Part shown: positions 33,784 through 44,439 of the stretch, piece after piece
How positions within the stretch are numbered: position 1 is the first letter of the stretch
Layout: each line of letters opens with the position of its first letter
Source: Chrysogorgia sp. JL179-B06
Lineage: Eukaryota; Cnidaria; Anthozoa; Scleralcyonacea; Chrysogorgiidae
Length of the DNA stretch: 64,000 nt
Direction of reading: 5' to 3'
Assembly: GCA_035772405.1 (NCBI GenBank)
Contig: JAYKKM010000005.1
Location: 2,801,501-2,865,500, forward strand
Translations under genes and position numbers: made by a program
The notes under the pieces: generated by a model
Seen by the model: only the letters and a program-made list of their open reading frames with translations
What the model was told of the DNA's origin: nothing
Databases searched by the model: none

Positions 33784-34841
33784 TAGCTTCTTCTCATTAG
33801 TCACTAATCTCACGTCTACACGCCTTCTCAAGTTTTCCATAGTTTTGCCAAACACACTGTTGTTCATAAGCTTAAAGAAGTCCTTTTCGAAAGCGTTTTT
33901 AGCACCAGTTATTTTAGTTGTGTTAAAGTCGATGTACCTTCCCAACCATTTGGACTGATCGAATTGCAGGACTCTATAATGTACCTTCTTTATTTTCAAT
34001 CCAAGTTCTAAGTACAGCTGTAAATTTCTGTGGTGAAGAACGTACTTCTCTTTGTCTCTCTGTCACCAATTTCTTCACGCCACCAACACTCACATTGAAT
34101 TTTTTTCTGATCTTCTCACAGTACTTCGACAGCATACCGACCGTTATCTCCATCTTCTCGGGAGCCAATGGATAGTCGTTATGCAAGTCGTGCAAATGGT
34201 CTGGGTATTCCAAATCGACTTCGATTAACAACCCTTTTTTACTGTCGTTGTGATCGTCACACAAATTCACTCCTTTCGTTTCTTTCTCAGTCAACCACTT
34301 AAAACCACCTGTGGGAAGACTCTGACTCATTGCCCATCCATACAAATTGTTGGCGTCAAGGTACATTAAATATTTCGACTCCTCCGTTTCGTCATAATTT
34401 TTCATGTACTTATTGTTTGCCACACCATGTCTGCATGTTGGCTATGTAACTTACACCACCACGCATACCTAATTCCACGAACTGAAACAGCTTACCAATC
34501 ATGAACGCCATGTACTTTTCCATGTTATTAGGTATCACATTGATGTCACAACCAAACTTGGCAATTTCCTGCATAATAAAATGGCTGTCATAACCACGCA
34601 AATTGTGAAAGATCACAGGTATCTTGTCAGTTAATCTAAAGTTTACGTTACAATCACGGTGTGCGGACCCTCTATACTTACCTGTAATGTGACAGTGGTC
34701 CCTTACTTTAACGTCAACGTCGGTGTACTCCACACCACAAATGTGTGTCACCTTTGGCTCTACGAAAGTCTTTCTTATCTCGAGTCATTAACACCATTTC
34801 TTTGTTAAAGTGACGGGTTGACACCTTTTTGCAATACTTAA

Positions 34842-36813
34842 GGTTACAGAATACCCTAGAATGGTAATTGTTTTTGTAAATGGTGTTTTGATATGTTTGT
34901 AAAGGTTACCATTAGATCTATCAGCTGCAAAAATTTGAATTGAAAATATTGAAAATTGAGCGAGTTATCGTGTTAAAACGGTTTACGGTTATTGTCCGTG
35001 GCGGGAAAGTCAACTATTAATTAACAGGATGAATGACAGCTAACTTGTATCAAATTACGAAAGAAATTGGAAAAATAAACACAACTTCAACTCGTCTCTC
35101 TAGCTCTATGTCTGACAGTAAACGGAATAAAAATCCATTCTGTGGTAGTCGTAAAAAACGGGCCAAACACAAGAAAGCTGACAAAGACGTCTTTTTGGAT
35201 GAAAAAAAGGAACATTTATCTGCCAGCGACAAGGGTTCATACTTTGAACAAGAGACACAATGGCCAGACGTGATTGCGAACAGCGATAAACGTTCCGAAA
35301 GGTCTTCTAGAAGCGAGCAGAAACTGAACAAGTATGGAAAGTTTCCAGAAGCGAAAAGCGGCATTACTGGGGTCAGAATCACAACCTGAATAAGATGATT
35401 TTGATTCGGATTTTAACTCAAGTGAAAATGAGGATGACAGTTATGCTTGTTACCAACCACCCGTTGGCAATTATATTGTTAGTCCAGAATGTTTGGAATT
35501 AATGCTGGAAAACTCTGCAGTGTGTAAGGAGTGCCAGCTTCCACTAAAAATACTTGAAAAAATGAATTCGAGACAAGGTTCAGGAGCGAAATGGATTTTC
35601 TCTTGCTCAAGTAAGACATGTATTTCGCACCAAACATGTTTTCCTGAACCGATTTCGAAAAGAACAGGCCAGAAATATGACTCGTGAATACATCCTCTGT
35701 TGTTGCTTTCAGAGCAATAGGAAAAGGCAAAGCCGCAGCAGAAAAATGTCTTAGCATGATGGATATTTCTTCTCCCGTTTACACTTGGAGTAAACATACC
35801 AAAAACATAGAAATGAAATCTATTGCTGTGGTGCTTGGGCCATCAGGTCTAGAATCTGACTCACTGGCATTGCGCTTTTTTTCTTCAGCCGTCGGCCGTC
35901 CGAGTACTTTTCGCGCCCTTTCTTTTTGCAAGCATCTTGGAACCTCACCCAAAACAAACAATTAATATCGCTGTTGATCTTATTGGTGGAAAGTAATTCA
36001 ATTATTAGAGGGGGCGGAGAATTTGCAATAGCTGTTAAAACGGCTCGATTTCCATATAAATATCCCCAAATTTAAAACATAGTGGCTAACCCAAACCTTA
36101 CCCTAATCCTAACCCTAACCCTCCACCTAATATATACTAACCCTAACTCTTACGATAATGTTTTATTTTAGAAATAACAGCTGATTTTAATTTCGACTTT
36201 TACTACCGATAGTCTATGTGACGTCATTTCGGGATTTTATATGGAAATTCAACCGTTAAAACTGCGCCAAACTTTCACGGCTTATTTATTACCACATCAA
36301 TTTTGAGTCACATAGGGGCACTAAAAGGCGTAACCTGATCGCGCGTTTTAACCGATTCCCACCAAACTTGCACAGGATGTCAGCGAACAGCTGGGCTACA
36401 AAAGTTGTCGGCGTTTTTTTTAATGTAAAAACTAACTGAGTTACGGACCTTCATTCGTCAATTGCTTCTTGCACAACATAGGTCGAGGAATAAAATATCC
36501 TAGCTGCTAAACCCCTCCAGTAATAAAAAAATCCCGACACACTTTTTTAGAACAAACATCGAGAAGTGTAAATATGGTGAAATTGAGAGCTTTTTGGTAA
36601 AACCAAAGACCAGGTTAAACCGCGGCGCGAAGGTCATATGATTTTAAATTGATGAATATATCTGGAAAAATATTGTATTTTTTATTTTTTCACAATTTGA
36701 GAGTGTTCTTCGCATACTTAACTATATTTGGTGCAAATTTGAGACAAATCGGAGACAAATTGCGCGGGCGGTAACAAATTTCGTGAATGGGCTTGCTAGG
36801 GTGTTCTGTAACC
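34842..36813 (+). mobile_element. Kolobok-like transposon in polB, TTAA duplication
   Basis: The ends are inverted (GGTTACAGAATACCCTAG left; GGTTACAGAACACCCTAG from the right). TTAA lies at 34838-34841 and 36814-36817. Removing it rejoins polymerase coding EMLRVVKV to KYCKKV. A TTAA site and the encoded protein fit Kolobok; piggyBac also uses TTAA but the protein does not match. The body is about 2.0 kb, so the copy is probably internally deleted. It contains a short CTAACCC-rich patch near 36110. Confidence 0.8.
35033..35965 (+). pseudogene. Kolobok-like transposase fragment
   Basis: Successive frames give a basic N-terminal region (RKKRAKHKKADKD), an acidic stretch, and then a conserved block: a pair of cysteines (CKECQLPL), IFSCSSKTCISH, and, after a frame break near 35688, SSVVAFRAIGKGKAAAEKC with SPVYTWSKHTKNI. 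This block is shared with transposase-derived proteins in cnidarian and arthropod genomes. The downstream catalytic part is not seen. Confidence 0.6.
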
Positions 36814-37409
36814 TTAACGACTCTCAACATTTCTCCAATGAACTTGTTCACAGCGTTTTCACCACGATACACCTTGACTGGCTTGCTGTAAGTGTCGTCA
36901 TAACAACAAACCAGTTTATACCCATACCCACAGTCGATGTGTCTCTCATAAACGTTCGTGTAACTTGATTCGCTTGATGGCGTCGCGGTGTGTACCTTTC
37001 GTGTGATAGCCTCAAAGTCTGCATACACCACAAATGGTACGTTGAGTTGTTTGTGAAAGTTAGTGTACTTCACCTTCACACCCTCAGATGGCATCTTAAT
37101 CGCTTGCTTTCCGTTCACCACCACGCAAACGTTGTTGTGTCGTTCAAGTACCATATCGCAGAACTAAAGCATTGCAAACAATACCTACAAAAGTGCTTCT
37201 TTTCTTTGTGCTCGGTTTGTTGATACATGAATTTGTCGAAGTCTTTTATGTACACATAATGTTGGCTCTTTTCGTTCGTTATCAACAAGAGGTCCATATG
37301 GTCGTCAAATCTTTCCTTTTAGACATACACAGGGTAGGGCTGTTTGTTCTCATACCCAAAAACACTAACGCTGATGTCGTTGGCTTTCTCAATTTTGTTT
37401 AGGTCACAC

Positions 37410-38173
37410 CATACCTAATTTTAGTGTGCAGTGATAACCAATTTGTGCAGTGATAAAAGTAAAATGTGCAGTGATAAAATGTGCAGTGATAAAATTTGTT
37501 TTTATAAATTGTAAATTCACAAAAAAATGAGGCAATGAAGAGAAAAAATAAACGATATACACAATCACAGTACTTCATGTAAACAAAGTAAAAAGCAGTA
37601 TTTCCACTATCAAGGAAGTTTACTAATAAGGAAATTTCAAAGAAATCTAAGGAAAGTAAAGCAAACGTTTACAACGAATTTTAACACCGAGAAAGAAGTT
37701 TCAAAAACATAGTGGAAGGCTGGAAGCACTAGTAAAACCTAGTTTGATGTAACCTCTTACCCAGAATTCTATAGAATGTTCCCCCAAATTGCAGGAAATG
37801 CCATTTTAGAGACTCTAGATTGCAAAATTCTCTGTGGGGACATGCCCCAGGAACCCCCTAGAGGTTTGTCACGCCTACGCCGCCCCTCATTTGCCAAGAC
37901 GAAAATATTTATTTTCTACAGGCAGGATTAGGAAACTATGCTATCATAGATAGTTGTAGAATGTAGTAACAGTAGGTGCTGTATGCTGGTTTTGGCATTT
38001 TTGAATATCAAATGTAGTCTATTTTAAATTCAGTGGTTATACACATATTATCATATTATCATATTATTATATTATACCAAGGGTGTGGTCAGAAATTTTC
38101 AAGGGCGTGCTTCTGCCCGGCTAAACTTTGCACGAAAATGTGCAGTGATAAAAAATTCTTAAAATTAGGTATG
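37410..38173. mobile_element. Non-autonomous element with 8-bp duplication in polB
   Basis: Ends CATACCTAATTTTA in inverted orientation; GGTCACAC at 37402-37409 and 38174-38181. Near each end the word TGCAGTGATAA is repeated (several times at the left). Length 764 bp, no transposase. The 8-bp duplication suggests the hAT group, though the terminus is not the common CAGGG form. Confidence 0.85.
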
Positions 38174-38937
38174 GGTCACACACATGTTCAATGTACTTCG
38201 AAACCCTTTGTGGGTCTTTTTTAACACTGAACTTATGTGCGAGGTGACACCATCTAAAGCACTCATTGTCGTCCACGTTTTTAATGTTAATCAAACTCTT
38301 TGCACTATTTTTTAGTTCTTTAGGCAACGCGATGTAGCTCGACCCCATCAAAGGCCTCTAAGTCACAATATTAATGTAGTGAGCTTCTACACGACCAATA
38401 ACCCACCCAGACCCCTCAGACAACCATTCAGCTATCCGTGTTGAAAGTTGCTCTGCACCGCCTTTGACAACAACACCAATGTCACGCTCATTAACAATGG
38501 TGAATGTTTTGCTGTTAAAGTAAGCGGTTTTATACGTGGTCAAATCACGTTCCAACGCATTCTCAAAAGTGACTTTAACTGTTTCTACTACCTTCATCCT
38601 GTGGGTTTCTTTCAATGTCACTAATTGCGCTTCTACTTCAACTCAATTGGCTAATATCAGTGTCGTGCACTACTTCCGCCACATAAGACCTTTTGTACCC
38701 CTTCAACGAGTGTTCTAACAACCTGATTGACCACTCCGACCCGTTGTCTGATTCCACGTCAACTGTGGGTTGTTCTTGTCGTTCCTCTATTTCCTTTCCT
38801 GAGCGTCAATAATACCACTTCTAACGAGGCGATTGTACACTCGCCCACCAACTTTGACTCGTCTTTTTGTCAGTGGATTTTCTACGGTACTATTCATGGC
38901 GTCTATACTTAAACCACAGATAATTTTACCCCAAACA

Positions 38938-39430
38938 AACGGTCATCAAACTTTCGCTTCGTCTTTCCGTCTCTAAGGTCTGACACCACCTTGAGTGTCT
39001 CGAATTGTCTTCTATGGAACAACCTTATGATGTAGTATCCGTATCTGCGGACGTTTTTACCCTCTACCCACACGATTCTAACACATTAACAACTTTCATG
39101 AAGTCTTCTTTTATCAGCTCGATTTGCTCACATTCCACAACACCACTCAGTTTCCTCCCCATCCACCAAGACCGCTTGTGAACACTTTTTGGTAGCGTCA
39201 ATTTAGTATCACTATGACTTTGGACGAACCCCCATTCAATGTCACCACACTTTGGACACACATATACCCACCACACTTATAGTTCTCACTTTGTTTTTCT
39301 CACAGTCCTCACAATAATAAAGGTCGAAGGTATACCTCCACACTCAACTAGCTCGATCGTAATCACGGTTCGCAATTTCGTCAATTGTGTAGGCATAACT
39401 CACTAGACTCATAAGTTCGTCGGGGTCCAT
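38938..39430 (-). pseudogene. Maverick-cargo ORF with zinc-ribbon-like cysteines
   Basis: Minus-strand frames beginning MDPDELMSLVSYAYTIDE show CEDC and CPKCGDIEWGF cysteine pairs, then a hydrophilic region (ELIKEDFMKVVNVLE) and RYGYYIIRLFHRRQFETL. A stop (after YDRAS) and at least one frame shift interrupt it. The family is not recognised; paired cysteines suggest a zinc ribbon. It lies upstream of and on the same strand as polB. Confidence 0.4.
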
Positions 39431-39485
39431 CGCTTATAATTGGTAGATATTTTTTTATCGAACCAACGTGCGCACTACTATCCCA

Positions 39486-39868
39486 CTACCAAGACCTACC
39501 AAACAACAATTGGTATTCCTTCATTTCCGCACTCGAGTGGTAGTAATCCGCAAGCTTTGGTTTTGCAGTGAACACTCTACCATGGTACTGAATAGTCATC
39601 ACGCTTCTCAATTCCTGTAATGCGCGGTTTGTGTCATTAATGTCCGTATTAGCGTCTGAGAGCATTTGTCGCAAACGCTGGACCTGGTCTTTTTTAGCGA
39701 CCTCATTTTCATAATATACGCTTCTTTTGCGCGGGTTAATTGTTCCAACGCATGGTTATGTCTTTTCATCTCAGCTTCGTAGCTCGTGTGATTAAGTCTC
39801 GAAAACAGAAAGCCAGCACCAGCAAAGGCCATCGCATTAAATATCCCTCCAGCCACAACACTTACCAT
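39486..39868 (-). pseudogene. Maverick small membrane/coiled-coil protein, one frameshift
   Basis: Starts with an ATG at 39868 and a hydrophobic segment (GGIFNAMAFAGAGFLFSRL, residues 7-25), then a charged helix (KRHNHALEQLTRAKEAY). Frame changes near 39710, after which QRLRQMLSDANTDINDTNRA and KPKLADYYHSS continue. I recall similar proteins in cnidarian Maverick-type elements; their role is unknown. It begins 4 bases after the stop of the ORF at 39873, suggesting a shared transcript. Confidence 0.55.
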
Positions 39869-39872
39869 TAAC

Positions 39873-40109
39873 TTACGTTGATTTGAATGGATCTGTCGGT
39901 ATCCACTTTTTCGATTGCAGCCATTTTACTAACAACGTTCCTGCGCCAACAGCCACAGCAAGTTTTACTGTACCTTTAAGTGTCTCTGGTGTCCCCAACG
40001 GTTCTCTCAAAGCCTTTTCTGAAACCATACTCACTATTACAGCACCAGTCGTAACGAGACCTGCATCGTACAATTCGTTCATGAGTTCCTTTCGATCGAT
40101 CGCGGTCAT
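39873..40109 (-). CDS. Maverick small membrane protein
   Basis: A 78-residue frame from an ATG with two hydrophobic segments: VTTGAVIVSMVSE (residues ~19-31) and TVKLAVAVGAGTLLVKWL (~47-64), separated by LREPLGTPETLKG. It ends WIPTDPFKS. Proteins of this layout accompany Maverick-like elements; function not established. It is immediately upstream of the 39486-39868 gene on the same strand. Confidence 0.6.
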   Translation of the reverse strand: MTAIDRKELMNELYDAGLVTTGAVIVSMVSEKALREPLGTPETLKGTVKLAVAVGAGTLLVKWLQSKKWIPTDPFKST

Positions 40110-40123
40110 GTATACATCATCCG

Positions 40124-40582
40124 ATGCGAAGATCGAACGTTCTCTGTGTGTCTGCTACGATTCCGCAAGATGTGTCTGGACCTGACGCCCTAAAGCGATA
40201 CTCGTCAGTCTTCAAATTGCGCGGTACTGCGAGTCCAGAGTCACCTCAAATGCACAAAACGATTAATATTACCATGGAACTTCACGACGCTTGGGTGAGA
40301 CTCGACGAATCGAAAGCTAGTGCTCTGCTTAATACACTTATCGATATAATCCCTGTGGGAAACTACTGTTCATGTACCGACGTCTTGTACGCAAGCTCAG
40401 GGTACTTCGATGACGTGAATAGGTCGTCTGCTATATGGAACTCGGTAACCACCTTGAGGTACTCTTCACAAGCCTCATGTGGAGACCAGAAGACCCCAAG
40501 CTAATGGCATGGCTAAAAATCGCTGCAAACCACGACGTCAACATTTGTGCCATGCCACACGGTGCTCGGCGCAGACGACGTT
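40124..40582 (+). CDS. Unrecognised Maverick-cargo ORF, possibly frameshifted
   Basis: A 126-residue frame (40124-40504) contains KTINITMELHDAWVRLDES and YCSCTDVLYASSGYFDD. An overlapping frame starting at an ATG at 40435 (MELGNHLEVLFTSLMWRPED) runs to 40582 and may be its true continuation. A third frame (VIDHINSWYHTH) follows to about 40700. No family recognised. It is divergent from the small membrane proteins and just upstream of the thymidine kinase. Confidence 0.35.
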
Positions 40583-40816
40583 ATTGATCACATTAACTCA
40601 TGGTATCACACTCATGCCATTGGCAATGAGGCAATTTACGAGTGTTACCCATGTGGTGTGGCTAGCGACGACCCCCAGGGTACCGTTCAACACACGAGAG
40701 CTTAAGTTCCCATCTTGAGAACCTAGAGCTTCGCCTACGAATTGATTGTCATGAACTTTGATACTTACAACGAAAACGCGCCAGTAAAAATGTTTCTCGG
40801 GGTATAGTACCACTAT

Positions 40817-41402
40817 ATGACAACAACAAAAATTGGTAAACTGGAAATCATCATTGGTCCCATGTTCTCCGGTAAGACAACAGAAACTCTCCGCAGACTA
40901 GTCGCACTAAGCAAGTCAGGGCTCAAAGTTCTTTACATGAACAACGCAGGTGACATCCGACGAACGGACCATACGTTTTCCACACACCGTAGAACTATTG
41001 TCGTTGGGTCAGACCATCTGAGTGCGAGACTAATCATTGAGTTTCATGCAGTGTCTGAGCTGACTGGTTACGACGCCGTTGGCATTGACGAAGGCCATTG
41101 GTACCCTGACTTGTCAGTCATTCATGAGTACGTCAAAGCAGGCATGCACGTAATCATTTGTGGTCTGCGGGCGTCAGAACACTTGAAAAGACTTGGTGAG
41201 CTTGACACATTATTCCCGATGGCAGACGACATTACCTTTCTTAAGGCGTATTGCACAGTTTGTCGCGACACTACCGGAATAACCGTTAGCACCATTCAAT
41301 TGGAGATATAACCCAGGACCATCATTTGTTGGTGGTGCTGAACAATACAAATCAGTGTGTAGACGTCACCACCCTGACACAATTTGTGACAATTACTCAT
41401 GA
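40817..41402 (+). pseudogene. tk: Thymidine kinase, TK1/viral type II family, C-terminal frameshift
   Basis: From the ATG at 40817 the frame has the P-loop GPMFSGKTTE (residues 14-23), the magnesium/base region YDAVGIDEGHWYPDL with the catalytic glutamate, ICGLRASE, and CTVCRD, the first half of the zinc site. The frame stops at 41311, but the next frame carries PSFVGGAEQYKSVC and ends near 41402, which is the expected C-terminal lasso region. One base is therefore gained or lost near 41300. The enzyme phosphorylates thymidine for dTTP supply and is common in large DNA viruses. I do not know it as standard Maverick cargo. Confidence 0.85.
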
Positions 41403-41845
41403 CCACGGTGTATCCATTTCATGTGGTTGTTTAACGTCAAAGTACTTTTAAATTTACGTGTACACAAGGGACATTTAAACCTGATGTCAAAGAAATAATT
41501 TACTATCACATTAACTCTTTCCCTACGGGCGCAGTTAAAATGGGTCACTGAAGACCCGCAAAGTCGTCAATCGAAAAACACGGCACACGGTAACGCAAGA
41601 TTAAAAATTGAAATTCGACAAGCGCCAGGAACATGAAATCCACGCACACGCCAAGTTTGATTTGATTTCATAAACAACTCTGCGATTGGTGGCATTTTGA
41701 GTTTTCAAGATGCTACGCGGGCGTGCAAGATGGCCTTTTCTGGAAAAATGTAAATTTTTCAACCTGATTTATGATAATTAATGCTAATTTATATTAACAT
41801 AATGTGTTTTGTTCGGGAAATTTAAAAGAACAAGTAAAAGCCGGT
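41403..41845. other. Non-coding spacer between convergent tk and BRO genes
   Basis: No open frame of note. Contains no recognised repeat. Confidence 0.4.
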
Positions 41846-42603
41846 TTATTGGGCTTCCAGAAAATGTATAGCTTTCGCAACAGTTATGGTTATTTCAAGA
41901 GATATCAATAGAACAACGTGGTCGTTCAATTTTTGATGTTTTTCAGCCGTAAGGAAAGAGTTAATAGCAGAATCGTACGATTCGCACAACAACGTTAGAT
42001 ACCCAGCGAATTTGTACCTAAGCATCAGTTTCTTTTGGTCTTCGGAACATTTACCCATGCCACCTGGGTTCTTGAACTCGATCGCGAGTCCAGTGTATCT
42101 TTTGTGTGCGTTGGCAATAATTAAGTCAGGTGTCCCACGTTGGTAACCTTTTTTCCACTAATTTATCCTTTTACCTGGAGTGTCTTGATTCTCACCAAGC
42201 CCAGCTATCAAAATAGCCTCTGGATGGTACTTCCTAATGAATTCAACGACTTTCGTATGCAGGTCACACTCAGTGATCATCTTGAATTGGTTATTCTTAA
42301 GAAGTGTCAAGGTCCCAGTCTTTCTGATGCTTGGCAAGACCTCTGAGTACACCCATTTTCTAAAGTGTTTCGCACGTTCCATTTTACTCGAGAATATCAA
42401 CGAATAAACCCCAAGTTCGTTGATAAATACATTTTACAGTCAGATTCGATGTGACACTGAACCGAATCCTTTGGTCGAGCATAACCTAGAGCGCTCGCGA
42501 CGTCTTTCGCTTTGAACCATACATTGCCGTTATTCATGACCGTTGTGACTTGGTGACTGTCGAAGTTGAATAGTCGAAGTGCGGACATTACTATAGTCCA
42601 CAC
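41846..42603 (-). pseudogene. BRO-N domain protein with VRR-NUC-type nuclease C-terminus, frameshifted
   Basis: Starting near 42585 (MSALRLFNFDSHQ), a BRO-N domain follows: VWFKAKDVASALGYARPKD, then after a one-base shift near 42415 FINELGVYSLIFSSKM and WVYSEVLPSIRKTGTL. A linker leads, after a second shift near 42155, to RGTPDLIIANAHKRYTGLAI then EFKNPGGMGKCSEDQKKLM, the GxPD...EFK...Q signature of VRR-NUC nucleases. BRO-N proteins occur in large DNA viruses and phages and are thought to bind DNA. The fusion may act in DNA processing during replication; that is inference. Confidence 0.8.
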
Positions 42604-42610
42604 AGAAATA

Positions 42611-42781
42611 TTATTTACGGTGCGTCAATAAGGGCGTCGCCACTTTGTCATTTTTAGGGACTTTATAGACCTGACGTGTTGTGTACCAATGCATCCGATG
42701 TGTTTTAACGGGTTGAGTGGTCTTCGACTTGCGTCTGCAAAAGTTTCTCACGTTACGAACCAACTTGGTGAACCGAGACAT
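42611..42781 (-). CDS. Small very basic ORF
   Basis: A 56-residue frame from an ATG, rich in Arg/Lys/His (VRNVRNFCRRKSKTTQPVKT). It begins just after the preceding gene stops at 42788 and ends near the BRO gene start. A packaged or DNA-binding basic peptide is possible but unproven. Confidence 0.35.
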   Translation of the reverse strand: MSRFTKLVRNVRNFCRRKSKTTQPVKTHRMHWYTTRQVYKVPKNDKVATPLLTHRK

Positions 42782-42787
42782 AATAAC

Positions 42788-42994
42788 TTAGGGTGTGTCT
42801 GCCACCGTCACAATCTCAGCAGCGTCTGGTAACACAATAGGCTCACCATAAGTCTTTCTCGACCTCAAACCAATCTCAGCGTGAAGTTCAAGGCTTACAT
42901 TACCGCGACCAAATGACCCACCGGCCTTAAACATGTGATCAGTTGTCTTATTTATTTTGTATATTTCACGTTCTTTCGAAACACACGCTCCCAT
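42788..42994 (-). CDS. Small ORF with N-myristoylation-type start
   Basis: A 68-residue frame from an ATG starting MGACVSKE, which matches the MGxxxS consensus for N-myristoylation, with an adjacent cysteine suited to palmitoylation. The rest is hydrophilic. Family unknown. It overlaps the end of the 42966 frame and may be co-transcribed. Confidence 0.4.
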   Translation of the reverse strand: MGACVSKEREIYKINKTTDHMFKAGGSFGRGNVSLELHAEIGLRSRKTYGEPIVLPDAAEIVTVADTP

Positions 42995-43471
42995 AATACT
43001 TTATACCATATTCCCTCATCATTTTTTCACCTGTGACTATGATGTCTCGGTTGGTCATATAACCACTCACGATCCGAATACCATATAATTCTATCAACGA
43101 CGGGTATGCATAAGGTGCGAGTGGTATTCTTGGTCGATGTATTCCAAAGATCGTTCCATAAGGCGTACCTATCTTTTTGTGGTTCGCGTTGAAGTCTGAA
43201 TCAGTTGACTTGATGTTGTTGACTCTGACGTGTGAATTGTTCATTTGAAAGTGTATTGATATCATATGAATTTTGGTAATGTCAACGCTACTCGGAATCG
43301 TACACACATTCTCCATCGCTGGGTCGCTACCACCATACGCGAGTCCATTAGCCATACCGGTGAACTTGTACCTATGAACTTGTCCCATTGACCGTCGTCG
43401 TTTGACACAATAGTTTCCCAATTTGACCCTGTGGCGCGACTTTGTAACCGGGTTACCACAAAAACGGACAC
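42966..43471 (-). CDS. Unrecognised Maverick-cargo ORF
   Basis: The main frame (43421-42966, no ATG at its first codon) contains HRYKFTGMANGLAYGGSD, HMISIHFQMNNSHVRV and GTIFGIHRPRIPLAPYAYP. A beta-rich composition is plausible, and a structural (capsid-type) role cannot be excluded, but no signature was recognised. An overlapping frame starts upstream at 43471. Confidence 0.35.
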
Positions 43472-43530
43472 ATCACACCATTGTAAAGTTGGGCAGTTAA
43501 AATGAAGGCCTGATTCAAGTGAAAATGGGG

Positions 43531-43790
43531 TTAACTCGGGGGACAGAAAATGGTGACCACCGCCATTAACACCAACAACAGGGCCATAAGTTGGGTCGTT
43601 TTGTCTAACATACTTGTCGCGTCACCAATGGCTTTCACTTTGGAACTATTAGTGTGAAAGTCTACGTTTTTCATGGCGTGTACATTGGTGTTGAAGTCGA
43701 ATACGACGTTATACCCACGCACTTTAAAGTACAGTGGTAAATACAATTGTTCTAAGACTCTTTTACTAATGGCATACATTGAATGGAATA
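43531..43790 (-). CDS. Small C-tail membrane protein ORF
   Basis: The portion inside the right terminal repeat reads SMYAISKRVLEQLYLPLYF, then a central hydrophilic region, and ends with a hydrophobic segment (QLMALLLVLMAVVTIFC) close to the stop. The longer frame up to 43959 reads into the terminal repeat. Family unknown. Confidence 0.4.
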
Positions 43791-44301
43791 CATTACCACT
43801 AGACTGTAAGTTTAGTGTTTTTTTTCGCGTGTGAAATTTGTGAAACACGAAGTGACATCGGTGACGACAATGACGTGCCCTTGAAGTGCGGTTGAGTAGT
43901 ATAGCACTTGGGGGTACCGGCGTAGTTTCGTGATTTGTACGATGGGTCGAGACCTGCAAGCCCCATGTTGAGCTGGCGGTTTAGTGTGGCGATAGAATTA
44001 GTGTACCAAATTTGCAAGACCGTCCGTCGAGACAGTAAATGAAGCGACATCAATAACATCAGCTGGCGACCTAAACTGGTGTAGTCCCAAATTTGTAGAA
44101 ATGATGTAAACCATGAGCCACGCTTCTACGGTCGAGTTTGGCGTCTTGAGACGGCTTTCGAGTTGTGGGTCTCGTTTCTTTGATGTTGATTGTCTGGGGC
44201 TGCACTACCACACTCAGCTGGGCTCGGCGGAACGTGTGGTTGGTCTTGGGCTATCGTACAAATTACGAAACTGCGCCGGTACCCCCAAGTGCTATGCTAC
44301 T
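43785..44301 (-). repeat. Maverick-like right terminal inverted repeat
   Basis: Inverted match to the left end. Here too an inverted copy of the terminus lies internally (43895 onward), giving a 407-bp module bounded by two inward-facing ends. Confidence 0.85.
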
Positions 44302-44439
44302 TGGATTTGCTGGCTAGAGATGCCAGTATAAAACTCGGCAACGGTTGTAGAGTTAACACATGAATCAGATAATGCATTCCAAGCAGGAACTGAGTTCTAA
44401 CAAAAAAGGAATATTTGTGTCATAACCATACCTTGCCTC

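Larger units (their letters stand above)
31712..38770 (-). pseudogene. polB: Maverick-type protein-primed DNA polymerase B, split by three insertions
   Basis: The protein can be followed on the minus strand in order. The N-terminal part (GYKRSYVAEVVHDTD, GSGWVIGRVEAHYINI) spans 38770-38350. A segment with GSSYIALPKELKN lies at 38351-38175. Zinc-finger and exonuclease regions (HFCRYCLQCFSS, PFVVYADFEAI) lie at 37400-36815. HNLRGYDSHFIM is near 34600, the polymerase A motif region YLDANNLYGWAMSQ near 34350, and [14 protein letters not shown] near 33840. The C-terminal [17 protein letters not shown] reaches 31712. It would replicate the element by protein priming. Insertions lie at 37410-38173, 34842-36813 and about 32400-33783. 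In-frame stops and shifts (for example near 38660 and 37150) show the gene is dead even without the insertions. Confidence 0.9.
30575..44301. mobile_element. Maverick/Polinton-like element, 13.7 kb
   Basis: Long inverted ends of about 500 bp begin AGTAGTATAGCACTTGGGGG (left) and AGTAGCATAGCACTTGGGGG (right). Flanks TGGATA (30569-30574) and TGGATT (44302-44307) match at 5 of 6 positions, fitting the 6-bp Maverick duplication. The interior encodes protein-primed family-B DNA polymerase and small Maverick-type proteins, plus a thymidine kinase and a BRO-N/VRR-NUC protein. I could not find an rve integrase, packaging ATPase, protease or recognisable capsid gene. Without the three later insertions the native length is about 9.6 kb, so it looks like a deleted or specialised member. 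Confidence 0.85.

Noticed and set aside
36085..36140. True telomere or chromosome end
   Set aside because: Only a few CTAACCC words inside a transposon; no tandem array.
42966..43421. Maverick capsid protein
   Set aside because: Position and beta-rich look are suggestive, but no capsid motif was recognised, so it is left unnamed.
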